A DNA stretch of 64,000 bases from Nocardia araoensis NBRC 100135 (GTDB taxonomy: Bacteria; Actinomycetota; Actinomycetes; Mycobacteriales; Mycobacteriaceae). Location of the stretch: contig NZ_BAFR01000048.1 in assembly GCF_000308435.1 (NCBI RefSeq), forward strand, positions 16,612 through 80,611. The letters run 5' to 3'. Both the position numbers and the translations under genes were made by a program. The notes below the pieces were generated by a model. That model worked only from the letters and a program-made list of their open reading frames with translations. It was not told the origin of the DNA and did no database searches. Every line of letters begins with the position of its first letter. Position 1 is the first letter of the stretch. Below, one piece after another: positions 9,935 through 19,510 of the stretch.

Positions 9935-12900
9935 ATGACGAGCCAGCTGCGGGATCTGGCAGGTATGCTGCAAGGTAAGGCCGAGGAGTGGGCGAAAGAG
10001 CTTATTCAGCTCGACAGCCGTAACAGTCTGTTGAATTTCAGGATCACGAAGACAGCGACGCTGGATCTCACGTCGAGTCCGGAAAGAGCTGTGGGACGGT
10101 TGCTCTCGGGTGAGGCGGTGAGGTTGGGGGAGTTGTTCGGCGACGAGCAGGGGTACCGAGAGGCATGTACCCGCACCCGCAACCTGGTGCGCATGATCCG
10201 GAGTTTCAGTGAAGAGCAGGGCGTCGATGTCGGACGCTTGGTTTTTGGTCGCGTGTCCAGCGATGGGGGCAAGCGTGGAGGTGCGCGGGCACCGATTGCG
10301 TTGCGCGCGCCGCTGCTGCTGTATCAGATCGCGATTCAAGCCCGAACCGCCTCGGAGAATGATTTTTCGTTGCAGGTCACCGCTGAGCCAGAGCTGAACC
10401 CGGTTCTTCGGCACTGTTTGGAGCGCGAATACGGTGTGCGGGTCGACAGTTCGGTACTCGACGAACTGACGACTGGTGGTGACCTCGAATCCGGCCCGCA
10501 TGGGTTGGCCGAGCGTGTATTTCGTGTGATCGCCGACGCCGCTGGTGAGCAGGGAGTCTCCCTCGATCTGGCGGCCATGGTTGCGGTCGGCATCTGCAAC
10601 TACGCGAAACTACCTATGGTGGACGACCTGATGTCCGCGGCACCCTTGCTCGCCGAACACGACCTGATCGTGGCGCTGGCCAGTGGTGGGCTCAGTGGTG
10701 TGGATGCGGGTGCAGGGGGTCGCTATACGCCTGCCGCGCCTGACACTGTTCGGCCGCAAGATGACTATTTGGTGTTGGATGCGGATTCGTCTCAGTACCG
10801 TGCGGTAGCAACGGCTCTGGCCGATCGCCATGTGGTGATCGATGGGCCGCCAGGGACCGGGAAGAGTCAGACTATCGCCAACTTGATCGCGGCGGGGGCT
10901 GCGGCCGGTTCGAAGATCTTGTTCGTGGCGGAGAAGCGGGCCGCGATCGAAGCGGTGACCAATCGGCTCACCGAGATCGGCTTGGGTGGTTTGGTGCTGG
11001 ATCTGCACCAGTCCAAAGTCACTGGTCGTGCGGTGGCGGCGCAGTTGGCCGAAAGCTTCGAGCAGTTGGTTCGCGTTCCGGTTGCCGCAGGCGTGGAGCT
11101 GGATCGGGAGTTGGAGCACAGTCGTGGGAAGTTGAACGACTTTGTGCAGGCTGTGCACACGTGCCGTGCACCGTGGCAGCTGAGCCCGTATCAGGTGCGG
11201 GAGGCGCTGGTGCGGTCACGCGGCGGCATCGAGACGGCCATCCGGTTTGGCAACTTGGCGCATTTCACCCCGGAGGTGCGTCTGGCCGTCGAAGAGGATC
11301 TTCGGCATTTCGTGGCCAACGGTGGCTTGCGACTGATCCGTCGAGAGACACCTTGGTGGAAGGCGCGTGTGGCGACGGTCGAGGACGCACGCCAGGTGCT
11401 GGCGCAGCTGGAGGAGGTTACCACTCGCACGCTGAGTCGCAGCCAGACGAGCATGCGGGAACTGGTCTCGCAGGTGGGATTGCCCGAGCCGCGCGATTTC
11501 CAGGGATGGGACCGCACTCTGAACCTGCTGAGCGCTATGTCGGACAGTGCGGCGACATTGGGCGGCGATATCTTCGCGCGCCCGCTGATCGAGTATCAGA
11601 TAGCGACGACATCGTGGCGTGGGCGCCGCAGTAGAGAACCGAAACTGGGGTGGCGGCGCCGATCAGCATTGCTGAAGGAGCTGCGGCTCAACCGTGCCGG
11701 TATCACCGACAAGTCCGCTCTGCGGGTCGAGGTCACCAAGGTCATTGACCAGCTCGAACAATGGCGGCGGATGTCCGGCGCCGGCACCGGACCAGCAGAT
11801 ATAGGTGACTTCCGGGCGGTCGGCCATCAGTACGGGCGTTTGAGAGACCAGCTGGCTGCAATCGCGATGTGCGCGAATGTGGCATTGGACCAACAGCCAC
11901 TCGACGAGATCGAACGAGAACTTCAGGTGCTGGCTGGAGACCGCGTGATGGTTCCGTTCCTGCCCGATCTCACCGCGCAGTGGGCGCGACTCCGGAACGC
12001 TGGGCTGGAGGCCCTTCTGAACGAAATCGCCACTCGCGCTGTCGATCCCGAACAGTCGGTGGCGTTGTTCCGGCATGCGCTGATGCACTCGCTCGATGAA
12101 GAGTTCATCCTCACCTCCCAGCCGTTGCGCGAGTTCCGAGCCGACTCACACAACCGACTGGTGCAGCAGTTCCAACAGACCGATCAGGACCATCGCGACC
12201 TTGCGGTGCGTCGAATACTGCGCCACGTCGCACGCGCCGCCCAGCAGGTGAGTATCGACCACCCCACCGAGCACGCGCTGTTGCGCAGCGAGGCCAAGAA
12301 GAAGAGGAGCCACCGCAAACTCCGCAAACTGGTTTCCGACGCGCCGAATGTCATGCTGGCGGTGCGGCCGTGCTGGGCGATGTCGCCGCTGGTGGTCAGC
12401 CAAGCGCTGCCCCCGAAACAGCTTTTCGATCTGGTCATTTTCGATGAAGCGAGCCAGGTGCAGCCCCACGACGCGATCACCTCGATCATGCGCGGCCGAC
12501 GCCTCGTGGTCGCTGGCGATGACAAACAGCTGCCGCCGACGACCTTCTTCGACCGCTCCGACACCGATGACGGTGAGCCTGAGGACGGCGAGAATGTCGA
12601 ACTGCGCGACTACGAGTCGATCCTCACCACACTCCAGCCGTTGATCGCCAACCGTTGCCGCCTGCAATGGCACTACCGCAGCCAGGACGAACGGCTGATC
12701 CAGTTCTCCAACGAAGAAATCTACAACCGCGAACTGGTCACCTTCCCCGGAGCCCACACCGACCCACCAGTGCGACTCGACGTTGTCGACGGTCGAGTGC
12801 CACCTGGTGAACGCGGATCCGCTGACGCGGAGATAGACCGAGTTATCGAGCTGGTCCTCGAACATGCCGCGGACCGGCCACATGAGAGTCTCGGTGTCAT

Positions 12901-13957
12901 CACTCTCGGGGTCACCCATCAGAAGAAACTCGACATGGCGTTGCGGCGGGCACGTGAGCGCAGGCCGGAACTGGACGAGTTCTTCGCCGAGGACCGCGGC
13001 CCCACCCAACGCTTCTTCATCAAGAACATCGAAACCGTCCAGGGCGACGAACGCGACGCGATCATCCTCAGTGTCGGGGTCGCCAAGAACGCCACCGGTG
13101 GTGTCCACAGGCAGGGCTTCTCCGTGCTGAACCAGGAAGGAACCGAACGACGCGTCAACGTCGCGGTCACCCGCGCCAAACGGCGTATGACCGTTGTCTG
13201 CTCGTTCCCACCTGGCGCTCTGCAACCCGATGGCCGGACGACCGGCACCGAAATGCTGCGCCGCTATCTGGAAGCTGCAAGCCACCATGGTCGCACTGAT
13301 CCAGTGGGCCGCACGAGCGCCACCGACCTCAACGGCTTCGAACAGGCGATCCTCGACGGGCTGACCGGACACGGCGTCCTGGTGATCCCGCAGTGGGGAG
13401 TCTCGGGCTACCGCATCGACTTCGCACTCGCTCACCCCGACGAGCCGGGCCGCATGGTCCTGGCTGTGGAAGCCGACGGCGACAGCTACCACCGCACCGC
13501 CAGCGCTAGGGACCGCGACCGGCTGCGCCAACAGCACCTCGAACGACTCGGCTGGCGATTCCACCGCGTCTGGGCATCGGCCTGGTTCGCCGACCCAGAA
13601 CAAGAACTGCGCCGCATCATCGAAGCCTGGGAACACGCCGTAAAACTTTGTGACGCCGAACCCGCGCCCGAAACCATCGGGCCGCAGCGCTCTGTTCCTG
13701 AATTCCCGACACACGCCCGCCCGACCCTGCGGCGACCCGACGTTCACCCAGGACTCCAGATCGACAGCTATTCCCACCAGCAGGTCGTCGAAATGTTCCT
13801 GTGGCGCATGTCGGATGGACTGTTACTCGACGGTGAGGAACGGACACGGCAGATCCGCACCGATCTGGGATTCAAACGCCGCGGCCGCAAGATCGACGCC
13901 CGTTTGAGCAGCGCGCTGGACGAGGCTCAGCGCATACGAGACAAGGAAGAATCGTAA
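9935..13957 (+). CDS. SF1 (Upf1-like) helicase with C-terminal PD-(D/E)xK nuclease-like domain
   Basis: A 1340-residue helicase of the COG1112/DUF4011 kind. Walker A GPPGTGKS lies at residues 304-311, Walker B DEAS at 837-840, followed by GDDKQLPP, a WHYRSQDE motif, the VQGDERDAI motif V and VAVTRAKR motif VI. A C-terminal domain near 1150-1230 has IDFAL (D1162) and VEADGDSYH (E1179), the pattern of DUF559/Vsr-like PD-(D/E)xK nucleases, so it could unwind and cut DNA. The start is the ATG at 9935 with GGAGAGG upstream; an in-frame ATG at 9884 lacks a good site. Its stop abuts the next ATG, forming a two-gene operon. It is probably an anti-phage or R-M-associated effector; that role is inferred. 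Confidence 0.75.
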   Translation: MTSQLRDLAGMLQGKAEEWAKELIQLDSRNSLLNFRITKTATLDLTSSPERAVGRLLSGEAVRLGELFGDEQGYREACTRTRNLVRMIRSFSEEQGVDVGRLVFGRVSSDGGKRGGARAPIALRAPLLLYQIAIQARTASENDFSLQVTAEPELNPVLRHCLEREYGVRVDSSVLDELTTGGDLESGPHGLAERVFRVIADAAGEQGVSLDLAAMVAVGICNYAKLPMVDDLMSAAPLLAEHDLIVALASGGLSGVDAGAGGRYTPAAPDTVRPQDDYLVLDADSSQYRAVATALADRHVVIDGPPGTGKSQTIANLIAAGAAAGSKILFVAEKRAAIEAVTNRLTEIGLGGLVLDLHQSKVTGRAVAAQLAESFEQLVRVPVAAGVELDRELEHSRGKLNDFVQAVHTCRAPWQLSPYQVREALVRSRGGIETAIRFGNLAHFTPEVRLAVEEDLRHFVANGGLRLIRRETPWWKARVATVEDARQVLAQLEEVTTRTLSRSQTSMRELVSQVGLPEPRDFQGWDRTLNLLSAMSDSAATLGGDIFARPLIEYQIATTSWRGRRSREPKLGWRRRSALLKELRLNRAGITDKSALRVEVTKVIDQLEQWRRMSGAGTGPADIGDFRAVGHQYGRLRDQLAAIAMCANVALDQQPLDEIERELQVLAGDRVMVPFLPDLTAQWARLRNAGLEALLNEIATRAVDPEQSVALFRHALMHSLDEEFILTSQPLREFRADSHNRLVQQFQQTDQDHRDLAVRRILRHVARAAQQVSIDHPTEHALLRSEAKKKRSHRKLRKLVSDAPNVMLAVRPCWAMSPLVVSQALPPKQLFDLVIFDEASQVQPHDAITSIMRGRRLVVAGDDKQLPPTTFFDRSDTDDGEPEDGENVELRDYESILTTLQPLIANRCRLQWHYRSQDERLIQFSNEEIYNRELVTFPGAHTDPPVRLDVVDGRVPPGERGSADAEIDRVIELVLEHAADRPHESLGVITLGVTHQKKLDMALRRARERRPELDEFFAEDRGPTQRFFIKNIETVQGDERDAIILSVGVAKNATGGVHRQGFSVLNQEGTERRVNVAVTRAKRRMTVVCSFPPGALQPDGRTTGTEMLRRYLEAASHHGRTDPVGRTSATDLNGFEQAILDGLTGHGVLVIPQWGVSGYRIDFALAHPDEPGRMVLAVEADGDSYHRTASARDRDRLRQQHLERLGWRFHRVWASAWFADPEQELRRIIEAWEHAVKLCDAEPAPETIGPQRSVPEFPTHARPTLRRPDVHPGLQIDSYSHQQVVEMFLWRMSDGLLLDGEERTRQIRTDLGFKRRGRKIDARLSSALDEAQRIRDKEES

Positions 13958-14812
13958 ATGGCCACTCTTGACCCCAAGACCGTGGAACGACTGGCGCGGA
14001 TCATCATCGACCTTGACGGCCCGTACGCACGAACCGGCCGCCAACTCGAATCGCTACTTGCACAAGCCGGTTGGCAGAATCCCCCTGAATACGACGGAAC
14101 GCCCCGGATCCCTTGGCTCATTGAGCAACTCGATGAACGCGAGGATCCCGATCGTGATCTCGAACGTCTGTTGTGCCGGGTCTGCGACCCCCTCGAATAT
14201 GATGAAGGGCACACGGCAGCAGAGATATTCCGCGACGCCGTCAATGCCGTCCTCGCCGGCGAAGGGCTCATCATCCTCGACACCGGCGGCCGACCCGTGA
14301 TTGCTGAGCTCGGCGGCAACGGAACCGGAGCCTTCAACGCCGAACCCCACGACCTGGATACCCGCATACGTCGGCTCATCGGCGACCAGCACACTGCGGA
14401 AACGCTCATCAAACGAGCCGGCGAAGCCCGAATCTGCCAACGTAACGGCGCATACACCATGGCTGTCATCGCGATCGGCAGCTTCGTCGAAGGCCTGCTC
14501 CTGACAATGCTCACTGAACGCGACGACCGCTGCCGCAACAACAAATTCGTCGACAGCAAGGGGAAGTTCGCGACCAACCCACACCCCAACCTCGCCTCAC
14601 TGATCGACACCGCCCACGCCTGCGGATGGATACAACTCGACGCCAAGACCTTCATGCACACTGTCCGCAACTTCCGCAACTACATCCACCCCGGCAAAGA
14701 ACTCGCCGACAACCCCGACTTCGACAACGACAGCGTCGGACTCTGCTGGGCGCCCCTACAAGCAATGCTCAACGACCTCGAACAAAAATTCCAGGTGGAG
14801 GAGGTAGTCTGA
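13958..14812 (+). CDS. Abortive-infection-like protein with HEPN-type C-terminus
   Basis: A 284-residue protein starting directly after the helicase stop (TAA then ATG), so almost surely co-translated. The C-terminal half has AYTMAVIAIGSFVEGLLL followed by RNFRNYIHPGKEL, the R-x(4-6)-H arrangement typical of Abi_C/HEPN RNase-fold domains. The N-terminal ~120 residues may be an AbiJ N-terminal-type domain (not certain). There is no membrane segment or signal peptide. The likely role is toxin or RNase partner of the helicase-nuclease, causing growth arrest on infection; this is inference from fold motif and context. No antitoxin-like gene is visible next to it, so it may be held inactive by the helicase. 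Confidence 0.6.
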   Translation: MATLDPKTVERLARIIIDLDGPYARTGRQLESLLAQAGWQNPPEYDGTPRIPWLIEQLDEREDPDRDLERLLCRVCDPLEYDEGHTAAEIFRDAVNAVLAGEGLIILDTGGRPVIAELGGNGTGAFNAEPHDLDTRIRRLIGDQHTAETLIKRAGEARICQRNGAYTMAVIAIGSFVEGLLLTMLTERDDRCRNNKFVDSKGKFATNPHPNLASLIDTAHACGWIQLDAKTFMHTVRNFRNYIHPGKELADNPDFDNDSVGLCWAPLQAMLNDLEQKFQVEEVV

Positions 14813-15061
14813 GCGCCCCGAGACAGAGCTGAAGATCGCGGAGGCGAGGGTGTTGACGCTGTCGAGTTCGGCGGCACCGGCATCGGCGTCCTCGCTGTCC
14901 TGCCTGAACTGTCGGAAGCTGTGCCGACGCTCGCGTCTAGCGAGAAGCTGGACCGCGCGCTCCCGGGAGGCCGTCTCGGCGATGCGGTCGAGCGTTGCAG
15001 GTGAGCCACGGCTGCCCGTCGGCGTTCCGGGTCTACGAGTTTCCTTCGCGGTATCGTTCAA
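14756..15061 (-). CDS. Possible small protein or remnant, ~101 aa
   Basis: A weak candidate. The frame from a TTG at 15061 encodes a charged, helical-looking protein (RIAETASRERAVQLLARRER) that is more protein-like than the competing frames. It begins 113 bases downstream of the 539-aa nuclease-like gene on the same strand and runs 57 bases into the 3' end of the HEPN-like gene on the other strand. A purine-rich AAAAAGGCGG stretch precedes the start. It could be a third gene of that operon, an antitoxin-like protein, or a decayed fragment. No family is recognised. Confidence 0.22.
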   Translation of the reverse strand: MNDTAKETRRPGTPTGSRGSPATLDRIAETASRERAVQLLARRERRHSFRQFRQDSEDADAGAAELDSVNTLASAIFSSVSGRSDYLLHLEFLFEVVEHCL

Positions 15062-15173
15062 AGCCGCCTTTTTCAGCTCCGCCTCAGCCAGTAGTCATTT
15101 CAAGGTGGCATTTCATGGCCCAGAAGGGGAATGGCTCGGAACACGGTTGGCCAGTTGCGGGACCGCCGAGCAC

Positions 15174-16793
15174 CTACGATCTGCTTGTCCAAATAGACCT
15201 GTTTCCGTAGTCCTGGACAAGCAGCGATATCTGTTCGAGGTGGTGATCGATGAACGTGTCCAGTGGGAACACGCCGCCCCATTCGCCGATGTCTTCAGTG
15301 GTGAGGCTGCTTGGGAAATGAATCGACGCTTCATGCACCGCATCGGCGGGCGAGGTTGGGTCCATAGCGAATTCGTGGGTGAGGTAGTGGATTCCCCAGA
15401 AGCGAAGCAACTGGAGGTCTAGCGGGTGCGTCTCGCCTCTCTGTATGTGCCAGGAGATCGGATCTCGATATACGATCCGGGTGAGTGCGCCGAGATGCGG
15501 TACCTGTATGCCGTTCCATCGCAGTTCTCCGCGGAGGAAGTATGTGGCGGCATGCCCGTCACGGGCTTTCGCTACGCCGAGGACGAGAGGGCTGTACTTC
15601 TTCAACTGGTCAGGCAGCCCGTAAACGAGGGTGGTGATTATGTCGCAGGGGTTGTAGATATGCAGATGGACGTCGTATTCCTCGGCCTTTTGCGCCAGCC
15701 AGTCGAGCCAGTTGCCGACGAGTTCAGTCCAGTCGTCGTTCTGGGACAGGCATGTCATCACTGCCTTTCTAAATTCGCGCCATTGTCCGATGATTTTGTT
15801 GCTGGCGCTGCCTTTGTACTGAACCTTCGCCTCACCCTCGTGGCCGCGGAGAGCTCTGACGATGTCATCGTCGTCGTACAAGCCTGTGGCGAAAGCGCCA
15901 GTGGTGTGAATCTTGCTGATCGTCCAGTTCTCTTCGTTGGTGATCTGCGTGAATTTATCTGGCCCTGCGCTTTCCTTATCATCCGAACGTATGGTGGCGC
16001 ACACATGTGTCAGTGCATCGTATTCGTCGGGATATACGTACTCGGCGCGTTCTTCATCGTCGAGGACTCCGTGACGACACAAATGCGCACGCGGCGACTC
16101 ACCGTCGCGGTTATCGATGCGGCCGAAGGCCAAGTAGAGGGCGTGCGGATAGATGACGATGTCGGAAGTGCCGTCGTAGTCGAGATGGACACCAACGAGA
16201 TCGATCGCGTGTGCGTCTGCTGCCGATCGCACGGTCCACTGCCAGCAGGCATCCCGTTTGGCTGAATCGTCGAACAGGAAGATGACATGCGCTGAGGTGA
16301 GCCTCTGTTCGACCGGCTCACTGAGCAGCTCGACCCTCCGCGCTGCTGTCGGGACGCCATCGTTATCCACGGTCAAGCTGTAGCCGCGTAGATCGTGGTC
16401 CCACTTTCGAGCAAGGTTGCTCAGGGGCGCCAGAAGTTCCCGCCACTGCGGCTCCAGCGCGACGGCCATCGTTCGAATCCGATGCTGCGGTAGCCCTTTC
16501 TCACGACGCAGCAGTTCGGCATACTTCGTAAGCTCTTGTGCTGTCTCGCGGGCTGACCTGTTCGCCCGTTTCAGCTCGATTACTACCCACATCTGGTGCT
16601 GGTCGCGAGCAAGAATATCGATCCGACCGCCAGTCCCGTTGGAGTTCGGCAGCCGGTACTCCTGATCGACAAGGCGCAGGCCACGTTCCAGGATGTCGAG
16701 TCGGTGCGCAAGGAACTCCCGGATGCGCGATTCATGAGGATCTGCTGGCACATCGGATCTCCTGCTTGTCGATTCGTGGCTCACAGTTCGCAT
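15174..16793 (-). CDS. PD-(D/E)xK (NucS/NERD-like) endonuclease-domain protein
   Basis: A 539-residue protein when started at the ATG at 16793, 4 bases after the stop of the 285-aa gene; the open frame extends upstream, but that part overlaps the previous gene and looks non-coding. Near residues 45-90 it has RIDILARDQHQMWVVIELKR, a classic D...ExK nuclease core like NucS/NERD domains, followed by the helix ETAQELTKYAELLRRE. The remaining ~400 residues are unrecognised and may sense DNA or act as a regulatory domain. It probably forms a two-protein unit with the preceding PD-(D/E)xK-like protein. A defence or DNA-repair role is inferred. Confidence 0.6.
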   Translation of the reverse strand: MRTVSHESTSRRSDVPADPHESRIREFLAHRLDILERGLRLVDQEYRLPNSNGTGGRIDILARDQHQMWVVIELKRANRSARETAQELTKYAELLRREKGLPQHRIRTMAVALEPQWRELLAPLSNLARKWDHDLRGYSLTVDNDGVPTAARRVELLSEPVEQRLTSAHVIFLFDDSAKRDACWQWTVRSAADAHAIDLVGVHLDYDGTSDIVIYPHALYLAFGRIDNRDGESPRAHLCRHGVLDDEERAEYVYPDEYDALTHVCATIRSDDKESAGPDKFTQITNEENWTISKIHTTGAFATGLYDDDDIVRALRGHEGEAKVQYKGSASNKIIGQWREFRKAVMTCLSQNDDWTELVGNWLDWLAQKAEEYDVHLHIYNPCDIITTLVYGLPDQLKKYSPLVLGVAKARDGHAATYFLRGELRWNGIQVPHLGALTRIVYRDPISWHIQRGETHPLDLQLLRFWGIHYLTHEFAMDPTSPADAVHEASIHFPSSLTTEDIGEWGGVFPLDTFIDHHLEQISLLVQDYGNRSIWTSRS

Positions 16794-16797
16794 CGAT

Positions 16798-17655
16798 TCA
16801 GCTGGCTTCGATCCAACCGGTTTCATATTTCGTAAGCAGAGGCATAGTGGAGCCCACCTCGCTGGACTGCGCCACGTGTTGCGCGACCGCTCGCTGCCGC
16901 TGCAACCAGCCTCTGAAACCGGACCGTTGATGGACAGCAGCTTCTGCTTGCTCCCATTCACGACTATCCGGACACCACAGACCCTCGTACTGTTGGCTGC
17001 GTTGTGCGAGCTCGGCCGCCAACTCACTGAAAGAGATGCCGCCTGGGTTGTCTAGGCGATGCACCCTCCCAAGGGTCCTTGAACGATGCTCTTGCAGAAC
17101 GAAGTTCAGCTCCAGACAGAAGTCACCATGGATGTTGTCGTCGGTCAGCACGGTGGCGCTGAACGCGAGGAACTCGTGGATTCTGTCCAGGGTGTCGTCA
17201 TCGAGCTCGTAGGGTTCGGGGCGATGCGCGATGTGAAGCAGCACCAGGCGGGAGCACGTCATGGCATCGGCACGCTGCGGGATGCTGATATCGGCAGGTC
17301 GCAGGCGCCGCAGTGGGTGCACGCGAAGACGAATAATGTCATGCAAGCCACGAAGTTCTAGAGTTTCGCAGATCTTTCTGAGGTTGGTGTCCTCGCGGTC
17401 TCGATGCCAGTACCCGCCGTCGTATTCGATGACGAGCGGGTGTTCGCGAGCGCCCACCAGAAACATCAGGTCGGCTCGTAGTTCGTAGCGTCCGGCCACC
17501 CGATAGTGGCGAACGCCGTTGCCGAGCACAAAGTTCAGGATCGCGAAGATGTCACCTTCGATCACCGACTCACCAGGCGGACTGTCACCGGGTCTCAGAA
17601 ATCGTCCCGCGCCATACCAACTCACCATACCGACGATAGCGACAACCACCGACAT
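16798..17655 (-). CDS. DUF559/Vsr-like PD-(D/E)xK protein, 285 aa
   Basis: Residues ~60-110 read RADLMFLVGAREHPLVIEYDGGYWHRD, then a helical stretch and LHDIIRLRVHPLRRL. This matches the very-short-patch/DUF559-like nuclease fold (D, then E-x-D, then H-R). The C-terminal half is unrecognised; part of it (CPDSREWEQAEAA) may bind DNA. The start is uncertain: the ATG at 17655 has AGGGA almost touching it, and the ATG at 17628 (MVSWYGAGRF) is an alternative. It is first of a two-gene operon with the 539-aa nuclease-like protein 4 bases downstream. The two may form a heteromeric nuclease. Confidence 0.55.
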   Translation of the reverse strand: MSVVVAIVGMVSWYGAGRFLRPGDSPPGESVIEGDIFAILNFVLGNGVRHYRVAGRYELRADLMFLVGAREHPLVIEYDGGYWHRDREDTNLRKICETLELRGLHDIIRLRVHPLRRLRPADISIPQRADAMTCSRLVLLHIAHRPEPYELDDDTLDRIHEFLAFSATVLTDDNIHGDFCLELNFVLQEHRSRTLGRVHRLDNPGGISFSELAAELAQRSQQYEGLWCPDSREWEQAEAAVHQRSGFRGWLQRQRAVAQHVAQSSEVGSTMPLLTKYETGWIEAS

Positions 17656-17705
17656 TCCCTGTCACCGCTCGTCATCCAGCATTGATAGTGTACGACAGGT
17701 TGTAG

Positions 17706-17880
17706 TTGTCGCCCATCGAAGCACAAGCGATGGCTGCGGTCTTCGGCGCCGACCGGCCAGCCGACCGGCCATGTTTGATCGGGTCCTCGAAGGCGAACGT
17801 CGGACATCTCGAAGCCGGCGCGGGCATCGTCGGACTCATCAAGGCAACAATGGCTATCAAGAAGGGCCACGTCGGCCAGC
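17706..17880 (+). pseudogene. Fragment of a polyketide synthase ketosynthase domain
   Basis: The plus frame reads [17 protein letters not shown] followed by [20 protein letters not shown] and [15 protein letters not shown]. This is the conserved C-terminal part of a modular PKS ketosynthase, including the catalytic Lys (SKAN) and second His (GHLEAGAG). Neither the active-site Cys region before it nor the acyltransferase after it is present, and flanking sequence in the same frame is not PKS-like. It is a ~58-residue relic left by recombination, useful as a breakpoint marker in the island. Confidence 0.7.
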
Positions 17881-18061
17881 GGCGGCCGAAGCCCACGGGC
17901 GTACCCCCCCTCTGCGGCCAGTCGCGGTTCGGCTGCTCGGCTGTCGTCGGTGGCGCTTGTGCCAGTTGCATGGCCACTGGGTTCGCGCGCGTCGATCCGG
18001 GTCGGAGTCATGACAACGAACCCACCGTCTTCCCCAGCTGCAGATGCCGAGAAGGACTGGA

Positions 18062-18960
18062 ATGTACCAGTTCGTCCAAGCAATCTGCTATTTCATCGAG
18101 GGTGACCGATACGAGCGGCAGATTGTCGGTTCGCAGGGGCTTGCCGAGTTGCTGCCGTTGACACCCGTTCCCTCGGAAGTGCTCACGAAAGGACTGCGGC
18201 AAGCGCTGAATCGCGAGCGTAGCAATGTCGGGCGCAGAGCATACGCCGACCGCGTTAAGGCCATCCTCAAGGAGCGTCGAACAGCTGGCGTCGCTCGGGG
18301 GCTCGCCGATGATCTGGCTGCGTTCACTACCGGTGGCATGCACGACGAGCTGGGCTGGAATGACATCGCCCTCCATGCCTGCCGAGTGCTGGCTACGCAC
18401 GAGAAGGTTGTCTTCGTGTCCCGTAGCGACCTGGAATTCGGTGCCGCTCAGCTGGATTACGCGCGCGACGAGGGCTTCCGGCTGGTCCTTGTCCCCCACA
18501 ACATCGCCGACCGGATCGGAAATCTCACCGACTTCGAGGGCGAACCTCTTTACGACCTCGACGGCTACCGCGATGCCTGGAACGACAGCTTCACCTTCAT
18601 TTTCGTCGATCCGGCCCGCCTGACTCCAGATGAACGACAGGTCTACTCACTGACCGGCCCCCTACTCGCGGCGCTTGGCGTCGTACCCACACGCATCGGA
18701 GTCTCCGAGATCCTGATCTCGGAGACCATGCGCCTCAACAGCATCGGACACAAATTCTCGGCGTCTACGAACCAGCTACCAAACGCATCATCATCCGCCG
18801 CGACCAACTCACCGCACCCGCCGACTTCTGCGGCACCCTTCTGCACGAACTCACGCACACCGGCACCGGCACAACCGACGGCACACTCGCGTTCGAGAGC
18901 GCGCTCACCCAGCAGCTCGGCGCACTGGCAGTGGCGTTGCTGCGCAATACCCGTCGGTAG
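18062..18960 (+). pseudogene. Frameshifted protein with HELTH metallopeptidase-like motif
   Basis: The frame from ATG 18062 ([20 protein letters not shown]) is coherent until about 18748 (ISETMRLNSIG), then degenerates. The frame one base back continues ILGVYEPATKRIIIRRDQL, then FCGTLLHELTHTGTGTTDGT, and ends at TAG 18958-18960. HELTH is an HExxH zinc-peptidase motif. The change equals a one-base deletion (or two-base insertion) near 18745-18757. Such C-termini occur, as I recall, on large Hsp90/sacsin-like ATPases; no ATPase domain is visible upstream, so the gene also looks 5'-truncated, replaced by the KS fragment. A sequencing error cannot be excluded for the frameshift. Confidence 0.6.
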
Positions 18961-19510
18961 CCACTCGTCGCCATTCCCAGGACACGGTCGGCCGCCGAAC
19001 GGTACAAGATAGCCGGTCTCGGTCCGCGCGCCACGGACGTCGGCACATGCTCGGCCGGATGGGTTTCCCCTCAACGGAAGGTATATACGGATTTGGGTTC
19101 GACGACTCGTCGCCGCCGAACCGGGACAGAGCGAGCCGGTCGTGTCGTTCGCTTGCGTGTTCAGAGCGAGCTGTAGCGCCCTCGATGCATCGTCATTCGG
19201 AAATGACCTGGATCCGTGTCCTCGAATCCGCACTGGCAGTGATGGTGGTGTCCAGGATCGGGCCCTGACCTGCCGTAAGCCTTCGCGATAGCGGAGGCTG
19301 TGGCCAATCTGCCGATTAGTGATTCGGTGTGTGTCGCAGAGTTGGGTTTGCCGTGCCGCCGGGGGTCGTGCGCTGCGTGCTGGATTCGGTGCAGCGTGTC
19401 ATAACCAACTACTGTCTACGCGTTCCTCGGCAAGTCGCCTTCGACCGTAAAGCCGCGCCGCTGTGACTATTCCCCTTCACCCCGCATCAGACGCAGCCTC
19501 GCCTCTGCCA
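18961..19510. other. Non-coding gap between pseudogene and methyltransferase
   Basis: No open frame here has a recognisable product. The segment lies 3' of both convergent neighbours. It contains one copy of a direct repeat (19345-19395) found again upstream of the methyltransferase gene. It is likely decayed sequence. Confidence 0.5.
19345..19395 (+). repeat. Direct repeat flanking the methyltransferase gene, copy 1
   Basis: About 50 bases ending GCTGGATTCGGTGCAGC align at roughly 80% by eye with 23135-23185, in the same orientation. The two copies bracket the 19511-22852 methyltransferase gene. This could be a duplicated remnant gene or the footprint of an insertion event. Confidence 0.45.

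Noticed and set aside
15174..17027. A 617-aa reading of the nuclease-like gene
   Set aside because: The first 78 codons overlap the 285-aa gene and look non-coding; ATG 16793, 4 bases after that gene's stop, is preferred.
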